64,000 bases of DNA, from positions 57,788 through 121,787 of the forward strand of contig JACTAT010000048.1 of NCBI GenBank assembly GCA_014526335.1. The letters run 5' to 3'. Origin of the DNA: Chrysaora quinquecirrha (taxonomy: Eukaryota > Cnidaria > Scyphozoa > Semaeostomeae > Pelagiidae). Below the pieces are notes generated by a model. It searched no databases and was not told the DNA's origin. It saw only the letters and a program-made list of their open reading frames with translations. This document shows positions 56,801 through 63,947 of this stretch, in pieces. The position numbers and the translations under genes were made by a program. How positions within the stretch are numbered: position 1 is the first letter of the stretch; each line of letters starts with the position of its first letter.

Positions 56801-58436
56801 TTGGCTACCCTAGAAACACAGTCCTATGCCCATAGTTTTAACAACGTATTAAAAAGTTTTCTGCTTGGATTCTGCAATCTAAATCTCGAATGTCTATCAT
56901 CCAAGGATCTCTGTCAGTTTTGTCGATCCTGTGAACTAATTTACGGTCTAGTTGAAAAGAAAAAGTGTGTCTTTCCCCTTAATTTTCTACAAAACCTGGG
57001 GGTTTATTCTGAAAGTGGCAGTAGAGCAGCTGTTGATATCAATGGTTCAGGTACTGGTGGAGGATCCTATCAAACTATTAAGGACTGGTTGTTGAATCAG
57101 GCAGATAAAACACTTGAATGTCCACCAGGAGACGTTGCAATAACGTTTGATAATACCCAGGTGATCGGAAAAACATATAACGTAAAGCCTCGGAATAAAA
57201 TCAGCACCTCGGTCATCACAAACTCGATAGTTATTCAGCTCAACAAAACTGGTACCCTTCAGAGTGATCCATCCATTATGCCAAGGAAATGGTTGGTAAA
57301 CGATAACATGCAGGAGAATGTTGAAAAAATCCGCAATATCGAAGCTTCCAATGAATATTTCGCTGATTTAGATAAAGCTCACTATGAGCAGCTGTATTAT
57401 TTTATTACTAAAGCAATTGAATTTTTAAGTGAGAAAGGGGAAGATTTCGTTGATGATATCCAGTCTCTAGTTGAACAATTGGAGTTGGAGGAAAATTGCA
57501 TTCAGTGTATGAACTGTGCTAAGTCTGGAAAAGGTGTACATTATCCGAAGTTAAAACAAATATGCGATATATGCAAACGCAATTTGCGTGCCTCTCTGAA
57601 AGAGCACGTAGAATCGATCGACCCAGATATCCCGAAATTAAACAAGGCCCCCGTCGCTCAGAAGGTGAAAAAGTTCCAACCACGAGATGAAGATCAGAAC
57701 ACAGAAAGGTACGAGCGTTACGACCATATTCCGTCAAATCACAAGGAACACCACCCAAGTATTTCAATGTGTGATCCAGTTTTTCTTAACCCAGATTCGT
57801 ATTCTAATTTAACTCTGGTTTTAAGACACATAGGGATCAGCGCAGGGCTGCATAGATATGGTGGAAATTTGCGATACTGGGTTATAGTTTGTTGTGATGG
57901 TCTCCCTTTTAAACTTTGCTACAATTTGATTAAAGAAACCCGAGTGTGTAACTCATGCAATAAGTCCTTTTTTGGTTTGGAAAAGTTTTCAGATCACTGC
58001 AAAGCCGAACATGGCACTATGCAAGAATTTTACTACGAGTTTGATTGGGTTTTGTTGCGTCCAGGTGGAGGCCACATCGAAATGAATGCAATAAAATGCA
58101 TGTGCAATTACTTAAAGCAACACTCATATTAAACAATAGATCAGGGAAAATAAAACTCTAAAAGGCTGAAATGCCAGGGTTCCAGGGTGTTTCGAAATTA
58201 AATGTCTCCATGCGATAAAAGAGGATAGTCACACATCTTTGTGGAGCTGGGCCTGCCTAATGCCTAGGCCATTCATTCCACCCCTTTTCATCTAAACTAC
58301 AGCTTTGCCAGCCATAGACAATCAAGTATCATAAACACCACAATTATGCATAAATTTCCTTACCTTTCAGAAAGCACTGGGATGTGCTATCATCTTGAGA
58401 AGTCGCTACAATTGCAGTCCAGGTTTTTGCAGCCAT
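45367..58436 (-). CDS. FCSK: FCSK (L-fucose kinase), N-terminal third only
   Basis: Nine minus-strand exons splice in phase: 58436-58364, 54074-53923, 52471-52421, 51525-51385, 51132-51060, 49576-49476, 47816-47736, 46671-46549 and 45553-45367 (about 326 codons). The product follows vertebrate fucokinase collinearly: [152 protein letters not shown]. This is the pyrophosphorylase-like domain (PF07959), with the glycine-rich [11 protein letters not shown] nucleotide loop. FCSK makes fucose-1-phosphate in the cytosolic GDP-fucose salvage route. The C-terminal GHMP kinase domain, about 750 residues, is not found downstream. An in-frame upstream ATG at 58529 exists; 58436 was chosen because the family's similarity begins there. 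Confidence 0.9.
45630..45690. repeat. C/G-run MITE end remnant
   Basis: CTGGGGGGGGGGTACTAAATG followed by TCATTTTGGTACGGG is similar to the G-run end of the 52587 element. No matching right end was found. Confidence 0.4.
45691..46548. other. FCSK intron, nothing recognised
   Basis: AT-rich intron between exons 46671-46549 and 45553-45367. No element borders could be supported. Confidence 0.35.
46750..46945 (-). mobile_element. tRNA-like SINE, family S2 (diverged copy)
   Basis: Read on the minus strand: GTGTTGAAGAACGCTCAGCA, TAGCCGAAACAC, then AGCTCTGTAGCTCTGTG (A-box-like) and GATCAGGTTCGAATCCCATC (B box). It has the order of the monomers at 47946-48640. It ends at a Penelope-terminal-like TTTGAGGAGTGTCGGAAG with GAAAC (46770-46746). 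Confidence 0.6.
46938..47075. mobile_element. short TIR element, family D (copy 2)
   Basis: CTACGCTCCTCCACACTACA, CTCTGAGGAAACAGCTG and GAAGCTGTTTCCGAAAGG, ending AGGTAATAAGTCTAC, match the family D interior and right end. The left terminus has been replaced by or fused to the adjoining SINE. Confidence 0.55.
47076..47735. other. FCSK intron, nothing recognised
   Basis: AT-rich, with a short (TA)n tract at 47150-47162. No feature could be supported. Confidence 0.35.
47946..48640 (+). mobile_element. tandem trimer of tRNA-like SINE, family S2
   Basis: Three head-to-tail monomers start with AAGTCAAACGGGAG at 47946, 48193 and 48423 (periods 247 and 230). Each has a CTTGGxCTGTATGACTTGGAG head, an A-box-like TAGCCCAGGGG or TGGCTCAGCGG, a B box (AGGTTCGAATCC in the second) and a tail with TGTGTTCGCCATTCATGA. 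The first two end in GGTGCTGAAGAAGGCTCAAC followed by ATAGCCGAA, a hairpin with an outer stem of GTGCT/AGCAC in the first. Dispersed copies lie at 13925 and 46750. FCSK-intronic, antisense. Confidence 0.75.
48778..48942 (-). mobile_element. TCCGAAGGAC-element fragment (copy 3)
   Basis: Read on the minus strand it starts CCCGAAGGACACATTAAGAG, with GGGTGTTCGTGG, and ends GAAGTCGCCGTAAATGTTAC. It corresponds to the left third of the elements at 3695 and 29498. It lacks the microsatellite. Confidence 0.6.
49041..49186. mobile_element. 146-bp MITE, family D, with 9-bp target duplication
   Basis: The ends TAGACTTATTACATTC and GAATGTAATAAGTCTA are perfect inverted 16-mers. ATTGGCAGG occurs immediately outside on both sides (49032-49040 and 49187-49195). 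A 9-bp duplication is typical of Mutator-like elements, though that assignment is inference. FCSK-intronic. Confidence 0.88.
49665..50985. repeat. TTAG tandem array in FCSK intron
   Basis: Long GTTAGTTAGTTAG runs with scattered variants (AATGAATAAAGCCATCA occurs at about 50470 and 50670). It is interrupted at 50030-50230 by a Penelope-terminal fragment. In the sense of the FCSK transcript the array reads CTAACTAAC. It lies between FCSK exons 51132-51060 and 49576-49476. Confidence 0.92.
50030..50232 (-). mobile_element. Penelope terminal fragment within the TTAG array
   Basis: Minus-strand TTGACTAAGG-type, GTTTCGGTCTGTTTCTGACG and TTTGTACTCGTGAG correspond to 39480-39600. The hammerhead core is destroyed here (CTCGTGAG in place of CTGAGGA). 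Confidence 0.6.
51655..52150 (+). mobile_element. Penelope-like GIY-YIG tail plus 3' noncoding region
   Basis: The frame reads [20 protein letters not shown], then [20 protein letters not shown] and [20 protein letters not shown], ending FIFSFGLFN at 51905, as in the minus-strand copy at 39626-39880. Downstream sequence to 52150 matches the 3' tail of that element and contains the hammerhead-like fold at 52033-52079. FCSK-intronic. Confidence 0.75.
52033..52079 (+). ncRNA. candidate type I hammerhead ribozyme
   Basis: In order: stem I strand GGTCTGTTT (52033-52041), core CTGAGGA (52042-52048, fits C-U-G-A-N-G-A), stem II and loop GTGTCAGAC (52049-52057, G-C and U-A closing pairs), core GAA (52058-52060), stem III AAA/TTT (52061-52063 with 52067-52069, loop AGC), cleavage-site C at 52070 (UUC, a valid NUH), then AAGTATGCC (52071-52079), which pairs back to stem I with one mismatch and three G-U pairs. 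Hammerheads are known in Penelope-like element terminal repeats. Stem II is short, so activity is uncertain. Confidence 0.55.
52587..52991. mobile_element. 405-bp C/G-run MITE with 8-bp target duplication
   Basis: The left end CCCGGGGGGGGGGGTACTTC, then ATTGTTCAAATGACTAGACG, is inverted at the right as CGTCTAGTATAACGAACAAT and GGAAGTACCCCCCCCGGG. TTGCAGCA flanks both sides (52579-52586 and 52992-52999). An 8-bp duplication is typical of hAT elements; the superfamily is inferred. It inserted at the edge of the 13-bp minisatellite. Confidence 0.85.
52992..53466. repeat. 13-bp minisatellite (GCAATGCCTTGGA)n
   Basis: About 36 units with few variants (TTTGA in place of TTGGA, a 9-bp partial unit at 53306). 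The unit length is not a multiple of three and lacks stops, so both strands are open in several frames; the resulting 13-residue repeat proteins are not genes. It lies in the FCSK intron between exons 54074-53923 and 52471-52421. Confidence 0.95.
53467..53922. other. FCSK intron, nothing recognised
   Basis: No element or exon could be supported up to the exon at 53923. Confidence 0.35.
54255..54480 (-). mobile_element. tRNA-derived SINE-like sequence
   Basis: Minus-strand GGTATAGCTGAGTGGCCAAG (A-box-like, 54472-54453) and ATGGGTTCAAATCTCATC (B box, about 54420-54400) are spaced like a tRNA, and a body continues to about 54255. The head resembles a tRNA with a long variable arm, but pairing is incomplete. 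Confidence 0.55.
54481..56188. other. FCSK intron 1 and upstream region of the nested gene
   Basis: No coding exon was recognised. The region just upstream of 56189 ends in TCTTCTTTTAG/GTACATGG, suggesting a spliced 5' leader for the nested gene. TATAATAG at 55987 may belong to its promoter, but that is weak. Confidence 0.35.
56189..58132 (+). CDS. transposon-derived zinc-finger protein, single exon, nested in FCSK
   Basis: An uninterrupted 647-codon frame starts at ATG 56189 (good context TACATGG, just after an acceptor-like TTCTTTTAG) and ends at 58132, with AATAAA at 58148. The cysteine/histidine-rich N terminus has [15 protein letters not shown] and YCEVC (about residues 21-98). Mid-protein has [15 protein letters not shown] (about 318) and IQCMNCAKS with ICDICKRN. 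Near the C terminus are [14 protein letters not shown], a C-x2-C-x12-H-x4-H finger (CNSC to AEH, about 586) and [15 protein letters not shown]. The F-D-N and P-G-x-G-H-I-E-M-N motifs resemble transposon-related proteins abundant in cnidarians (DUF6589-like, from memory and unverified). It seems to stop shortly after that motif, so it may be C-terminally truncated or domesticated. It lies antisense in FCSK intron 1. Confidence 0.72.
   Translation: MASSEKDHVVALRKRCRVDNCFIGEGDKYFEKNKYEEAFLLGFGVDIRKDANNVHPNSVCDKHRCLLERVLKARKENSSFSPQTSCFVFTPHDANYCEVCTEPVRKVGRRRKRDVLPGPGRRVSDWVGKEAESSPKASNIEDCLDRFERLSSEEKLSFLERLLEKGRLDNKELSLVSKLVGASQHESLLQTIGEQTQSYRDLNFLATLETQSYAHSFNNVLKSFLLGFCNLNLECLSSKDLCQFCRSCELIYGLVEKKKCVFPLNFLQNLGVYSESGSRAAVDINGSGTGGGSYQTIKDWLLNQADKTLECPPGDVAITFDNTQVIGKTYNVKPRNKISTSVITNSIVIQLNKTGTLQSDPSIMPRKWLVNDNMQENVEKIRNIEASNEYFADLDKAHYEQLYYFITKAIEFLSEKGEDFVDDIQSLVEQLELEENCIQCMNCAKSGKGVHYPKLKQICDICKRNLRASLKEHVESIDPDIPKLNKAPVAQKVKKFQPRDEDQNTERYERYDHIPSNHKEHHPSISMCDPVFLNPDSYSNLTLVLRHIGISAGLHRYGGNLRYWVIVCCDGLPFKLCYNLIKETRVCNSCNKSFFGLEKFSDHCKAEHGTMQEFYYEFDWVLLRPGGGHIEMNAIKCMCNYLKQHSY
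58364..58436 (-). CDS. FCSK: FCSK exon 1
   Basis: It encodes [20 protein letters not shown] and CFLK, matching the WTVIILTCQYKDSVQVF start of vertebrate FCSK, and ends at donor AAAG/GTAAGG in phase 1. The following intron (58363-54075) holds the nested transposon-derived gene. Just upstream lies a TTAG array (58614-59310), so the promoter must be compact or lie within the repeat. Confidence 0.82.
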
Positions 58437-58613
58437 TGCGAGCGAACTCCACCTCCACGTCAAAAACCTTCCAACAAGGGATGCCACGGAGTCAATGACG
58501 TCACGGGTCAATGTGTTTTGTAAACACAAAAGTCTGGCCTCGTTTGAAACGATCTAACTTCAAAAAGAGACTTGATGCGCAGAGTCGCAAAGATGGAAAA
58601 TTTCGCAAATTTG

Positions 58614-59310
58614 CTTCTTAGTTAGTTAGTTGATTAGTTAGTTAGTTAATTAATTATGTGGCTAGTTGATTAGTAAGTTAGTTAATTAATTATGTAGTTA
58701 GTTAGTTGATTAGTTAGTTAGTTAGTTCCTTAGTTAGTTAGTTAGTTAGTTAGTTAGATAGTTAGATAGTTAGATAGTTAGTTAGTTAGTTAGTTAGTTA
58801 GATAGTTAGTTAGTTAATTAGTTAGTAGTAAGCTATTATGTAGTAAGTTAGTTATAAGATAATAAGTCAGTCAGTCACTCAATTAGCTAGTTATTAGTTA
58901 GTTGGTTAGTTAGTTAGTTAGTTAGTTAGTTAGTGAGCAAGTCAATTAGTCATTAAGTTAGTTAGTTGGTTAATCTGTCGTTAGATAGTTAGCTGGCCAG
59001 TTAGTTAGTTAGTTAGTTAGCTGACTAGTCAGTCAGTTATTTAGTTAGTTAGTTGGTTGATTGGTTAGTTAGTTAGTAGGTTTGTTTGTGAGTCAGTTAT
59101 TTAGTTAGTTAGTTAGTTATAGTTAGTCAGTCAGTTGTTGAATTAGTTTGTTAGTTAGTTAGTTAGTTAGTCGGTTATAGTTAGTTGTTAGTTGGTTGGT
59201 TGGTTATTCATTAGTTGGTTAGTGAGTTAGTCAGTTAGCAAGATGTCTGTTAGCATCAGTAAGTTAGTTAAATAGAACGTTTGTTAGTTGGTTATCTAGA
59301 TAGCTAGGGT
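58614..59310. repeat. TTAG tandem array upstream of FCSK
   Basis: GTTAGTTAGTTAG runs with many variants (TTAATTAATTATGTAG, TCAGTCAGTTA). It begins about 180 bp upstream of the FCSK start codon, in the same strand phase as the array at 49665. Confidence 0.9.
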
Positions 59311-59332
59311 GTGATAGCTAGTTAGTAATCAA

Positions 59333-59841
59333 GGACGCCTGCGGTGGGAGGGCAAGGGGGGCAACTGCCCCTCCTGCCCTTATCCAAGTGGGGCAAGGAG
59401 GGGCAAGATGTGCCCTCAGCGACAACAATTATTTTTATAATAGCTTTAAAGTTGTCTGATAAATATTGTAGAATTGTAGAATAGAAGAAAGGCAAGAAAG
59501 GACCATCATATATTGATTTCATTATTTGTTTCTGGGTCAAGATAAAATCGATGTGAAACTTGTCGCCCGTAATTTTTCAAAAATTAATGAACAGAGAAAA
59601 TCATTTTTCGAAAACCAATAGCAACATCATATTACTAACCTTTATGACTTTAAATGCATAAGAATTCTTCAAAAAAAAGATTGCTCTTGCAAAATCGAGT
59701 AAATCTTAAACAGTTTTATTGTCAATTCAAAAATTTAAAGGGCGTTTCCCACGTTTTCCAGGCTTCTGAAGGCTCCCAAACCCCCTCAGTTGCCCTTCTT
59801 CAAACCTTTGCCGCCCTTGCCCTCCATAAGTGCAGGCGTCC
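59333..59841. mobile_element. TIR element with GGACGCCTGC ends
   Basis: The left end GGACGCCTGCGGTGGGAGGG, CAAGGGGGGC is inverted at the right as GCCGCCCTTGCCCTCC and GTGCAGGCGTCC. The element is about 509 bp and noncoding. A partial second right-end-like segment (CTTCAAACCTTTGCCC, CCCTCCATAATGTGCAGGCG) follows at 59912-59968. Confidence 0.65.
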
Positions 59842-59969
59842 CCTGTAGTCTGTAAGTTAGTTTACCGAAAGCGTTTCCGCTCAGTTGCCGTAAGTTAGAA
59901 AGATAAATAGCTTCTTCAAACCTTTGCCCTTGGCAAGATGTTTATCTTGCCCTCCATAATGTGCAGGCG

Positions 59970-61537
59970 GACTCCCTTTACAAAATCTATTGTTTTGATG
60001 GATGAGCTGTATGGTTGCCTATTGTTTCTATAGACATTTTCAAAGGGGCCTGGGTCGGACGCAACATTTTTTCTCGAAAATGGCAGATATTTCCAGTAAG
60101 GGAATCTTCTCCGTGTGTAACGACTGGAGTTATGGTCGTTTTGGGAAAGGTAGTTCAGCAAATTTTGCCCCAAACTCCGGAATAATTGAAGAAAAAGAGA
60201 GTAAAGGAATGTTCAACAATAAATTTTGAAAATATGTGCAGAAATTCAGGAAACAAGATACGTTCAATGGATACAAGCAACTCACAAACGAGAAAATACT
60301 TCATTAAATGTCTCTTTGAGCAGATATGGTGGGATTTGAAGCCTTTCTTTCAGTTTTGTTCGAATTCAAAGTGTATTTGAAGTAAAATTTTATCCACAAC
60401 ATCTCCTGAGACGACCGTTATTCCAGTTGTTGCACGCAGAGAAGATTCTCTAATTGGAAATGTCTACCATTTTCCAGAAAATGTCACGCCCACCCCAGGC
60501 CTCTTTACGGTCTATTGTTTGAAGAAAAATGCCCCTAAAATATTTTCCATCTTACAGCACTGGAAAAAAATGAGCACAAACTCTGACAAATTAACAATGT
60601 TGCAGTTGGCAGACAAATGCTTTTGGCTTTGCTTAATCTTAAAAGAACTTAGCTAAGATGACAAGGAGTTATGGTAAAATGTGACATTATAAGAACATGT
60701 ACCGTCAAGAAAAGAAAAGAAAAAATGAATTACAGAACTTGTCATAAACATTTTAAAGAGAACTTAGAAATATTATTAACTCGAGAATAAATGCAAATTG
60801 CAACAATCAGTAAATGTTAACGTACAAAAATCCATAAAAACATTTTTAAATTTTACAAGAGTTCATGCTCTGTACAAGTTTTTGGTATAAGGAACTTTTG
60901 GTCTGATGAAGGCTGGATTTTCTTGAGTTTTCAACAAATTAGGCTGGAACTCCCTTTTACTCTTCCTGGGGCCGCCCGATAGGCGCTATTAATCACACAA
61001 TAACGCCAAGCTCTTTTCACGCCACAACGCCAAAAATTAAACGCAAGAAAGTTTCATAAGGGTCACGAACAGTTCATGAACAAATCGATTTTGCGTATTC
61101 GCACAAAAAAAACATTTTTCACGTGATAACGCCTTAAAAAAATGCATTTAACGCTGAACGCAGAAATCTCTAATCACATATTCACGCACAAAATTTTGTC
61201 TTCTCACACAATAACGCTCAAAAAATGCTACATAACGCATCACGCCAAACCTATCGGGGCCCCTTCATGCATACTATGCTATATGTTTAAATATTCATTC
61301 TTACAGCAAATGCATTTAAGTTTGTTTCGTTTTCTAACTTTAAACAGAAATGGAGTCTTTTGGGAAAGTATGACGGGAAACATGTTGATATTCGGTTATT
61401 TAGTTGTAATAAACCGTCTTGTTCTTGAAAAACATTATTCTTAGTTTTTAATCCAACCCTATGTAGTTCCTTAAAATTTTAGCCATGAGTTCCTTGCAAC
61501 GGCGTTCCTGAGAAGAAACTTGTAAATTTAATAGACC
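59970..61537. other. intergenic stretch, no gene supported
   Basis: A short frame from ATG 60080 (MADISSKGIFSVCNDWSYGR and 29 more residues) has a good start context but no recognisable homology or clear splice exit. CTGATGA at 60913 lacks the other hammerhead parts. No other feature seen. Confidence 0.35.
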
Positions 61538-61897
61538 ATTTCAACTAAGGGCCTCGTTTAAAAAATTGAAAATTAGATCATAGAGAAATTTTGACTTCGG
61601 ATTCGAATTCAACAAATTCAATTTAGTATTGAGGCCAATATTTACACTTCTAGTCCTTACCGTGTTGATTCTATAGCGATTAAAAGTTTGAAGATTTATA
61701 AGGGATTTAACCGTGTAAAATGACTGAGGGTGAAATTTTACATTTTCAAGGTCAAAGCCCTTATAAATTTTCTAACTTTTAATCGTTATGCCTATAGAAT
61801 CAACATCGTAAGGACTAGAAGGTGCTGAATTCGAATCTGAAGTCAAAATTTCTCTATGACCTGATTTCCAAAACGAGGCCCTTAGTTGAAATGGTCT
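61538..61897. mobile_element. foldback element, family C (copy 2, near-perfect)
   Basis: The left GACCATTTCAACTAAGGGCC, TCGTTT and GAGAAATTTTGACTTCGGAT arms are inverted at the right as GTCAAAATTTCTCTATGACC and AACGAGGCCCTTAGTTGAAA with TGGTC. A second inner pair (CTAGTCCTTACCGTGTTGAT and ATCAACATCGTAAGGACTAG) continues the arms. TA flanks both sides. It lies just downstream of the DNMT1 stop codon. Confidence 0.85.
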
Positions 61898-61987
61898 ATA
61901 AAAATGGTATCGTTTGATAAAATGCAGATTCAATTAGATAAAACACCTGAATGCCAGTGAAATCAGTCTTCTGCTCCTTCTTTCAGG

Positions 61988-62077
61988 TTATTTGTCTTTT
62001 TCGTCCTTCATGGAAATGCTTTTCTTGATTTCTTCAGCAATCCAGTATGCCATTGGAGGAGGAACGGCGTTACCAAC
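61988..62077 (-). CDS. DNMT1: terminal coding exon of a DNMT1-type cytosine-5 DNA methyltransferase
   Basis: On the minus strand the acceptor ACCTTTTCAG precedes 62077. The frame reads VGNAVPPPMAYWIAEEIKKS, then ISMKDEKDK and a stop at 61990-61988. VGNAVPPPMA is conserved motif X of cytosine-5 methyltransferases and agrees with the QVGNAVPPPLA of DNMT1, which also has its C terminus about 30 residues later. Motif X completes the S-adenosylmethionine site. Upstream exons must lie beyond 64000 or in the repeat-rich sequence to the right, so the gene is visible only by its last exon. DNMT2 and DNMT3 have different motif X sequences. Confidence 0.82.
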   Translation of the reverse strand, partial: VGNAVPPPMAYWIAEEIKKSISMKDEKDK

Positions 62078-62199
62078 CTGAAAAGGTCATAGGAAGATTG
62101 ATTGATTTGCTTCCACGGTATAAGGTTGTAGTTGTTTAACCATAAAAGGGTCATCATGTTTCCTGGCAGAAAGTAGGTCTTCTCGTTCGTAAGGCTCTG

Positions 62200-62634
62200 G
62201 CAAAACGATCAAACATTGTTGGTCAAACATTTGAAATTTCCTTATCAAGCAAAATGTTTGACCGTTTGGCAACGTCCAAAAACATTGCTTGTCCAACATC
62301 TTTGGCATGCGTAAAGCAAAAACTTTTTCAAAAACATGACGCCACAAATTTTGCTTATTTTTGCTTGTCAAGCAATGTTTGATCGTTCGGCCACCTTTCC
62401 AACATTGCTTGTCAAACATTTCTTTTGTTTTTGACAAACTGCAACAACTTGCAACATTTTCACCATCTAGCATCATTTCGTAGCAATAATGCATACGTCC
62501 TTCCACAAAAGCAATAACTTCGTTGTTCCAAATTGATGGACTGCAATGTTTTGGACGTGGCCAAACAGTCAAACATTTGTTGTAAAGCAAATTTGAAATG
62601 TTGGACCAACAATGTTTGATCGTTTGGCCAGGGC
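62200..62634. mobile_element. foldback element, family B (copy 4, long)
   Basis: It begins GGCAAAACGATCAAACATTG and ends CCAACAATGTTTGATCGTTT GGCCAGGGCC, inverted arms of 50 bp or more with internal TGTCCAACAT and ACATTGCTTGTC motifs shared with the 19877 copy. It lies in the last intron of the DNMT1-type gene. Confidence 0.78.
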
Positions 62635-62639
62635 CTAAC

Positions 62640-62940
62640 TGTCTTGCCCACCCAAAGGTGATTCCTGTTGTCTCTGCCTTTTTTTTTGCCTGTACTGCAT
62701 CACCATATTATCTCGAGTTCAAGGATATAGCAGGGACCAAATCAATCAAGAAAGCAGACGACCCCTATTTTGCAAAATAAGTGATCCGTCTGATGAAATT
62801 TGGGATCAGTTTTTCTCCTATATTAATCAGGGTTCCTTTCCTCACTTGAAAACTATAAATTTTTTTATATTTATATGGGTCATCCGTTATTTCGTGCATT
62901 CGCTATCTCGAATAAATTCCAGTTTCCCTTGAGAGTTATT
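62640..62940. other. presumed DNMT1 intron, nothing recognised
   Basis: No feature could be supported in this stretch. Confidence 0.3.
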
Positions 62941-62944
62941 CGAC

Positions 62945-63570
62945 TATGAGAGGACGATACTGTTTAACCAGATAAGGTTGGTTTAGCCATATAAAGGATG
63001 AAGTTTAATGATGTGGTTTTTTAAACCACTCAAGGGCTTTGTTGTTTAACCATATATGGCAATTTAGCCATATAAAAGAAGGGTTTAAGGTTGTGGTTTT
63101 TAGCCATGTAAGGGCCCTCAAGTTGCTAAACCATATATGGTAGTTTACCAATAAAAGGTTAGGGCTTATAAGGTTATGGTTATTCGACTATAAGAGGACC
63201 ATGCTTTTTAACCATACAAGGTATAGTTTAGCCATACAAAGGTTAGAGTTTAATGCTGTGGCTTTTAACCGCTCAAGGGCTATTTTGTTTAACTATACAT
63301 GGTTGCGAACCAAATAAAGTTTAAGATTAAGGTTGTGGTTGTTTATCCATATTTGGGGTATTTCGCTTAACCATATATGGTTGTCAGCCATATAAAGGCT
63401 GGAGTTTAATGTTGTTTTTTTAAACAACTCAAGGGCTATGTTGTTTAACTATACATGGTTGCGAACCAAATAAAGTTTAAGATTTAGATTGTAGTGGTTT
63501 ATCCATATTTGGAGTATTGCGTTTAACCATATATGGTTGTTAGCCATATAAAGGTAAGGTTCAAGGTCGT
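62945..63570. repeat. tandem repeat of AACCATATATGG-type units
   Basis: Units of variable length carry TTTAACCATATATGG, TTAGCCATATAAAGG and AAGGGCTATGTTG or similar. A longer block (CAAGGGCTATGTTGTTTAAC, then TATACATGGTTGCGAACCAA) is duplicated about 160 bp apart, at about 63277 and 63430. AACCATATATGGTT is a near-palindrome. Noncoding. Confidence 0.8.
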
Positions 63571-63899
63571 GGTTGGGTAAGGGTTTATTTAGCGCAATGG
63601 CTTTCGGCTTTGCTTGGTTTTAAAGTGTTTCGTATTATACGTAGAACTATCGAAAAAAAAAACGAATATTGTAACACGTGAAAAGTCTGTTTCGCTTTTC
63701 AATAGGACTTTCTATTGGGGAAAGTAAAAAGACTTTAACAGGTTCCATAATTTGCATCGATATTTACAGAACGAAACATGTTGTAAGAAATGATCACGAA
63801 GAGTATTTAAGCCTGGTTCTCATATGTCGCAAACGTGATCGCAGTCGCCGACGAACATTTCACGTTGTCACAAATCGCAAGAATCGCAAGACCATGATC

Positions 63900-63947
63900 A
63901 GGGAGCGCCGTAGGCGTAGTGACAGGCGTAGGCCTACGGCGCTCCCT
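63900..63947. repeat. 16-bp GC-rich inverted repeat
   Basis: AGGGAGCGCCGTAGGC (63900-63915) and GCCTACGGCGCTCCCT (63932-63947) are perfect inverted copies across a 16-nt spacer. Further flanking GCGATCATGG-like text suggests the tip of a larger foldback. It is notably GC-rich for this window. Confidence 0.7.

Noticed and set aside
60080..60229. Short gene starting MADISSKGIF
   Set aside because: Good start context but only about 49 codons, no recognised family and no convincing splice donor.
60913..60960. Hammerhead core CTGATGA at 60913
   Set aside because: No GAAA and no pairing stems follow at a suitable distance, so this is a chance match.
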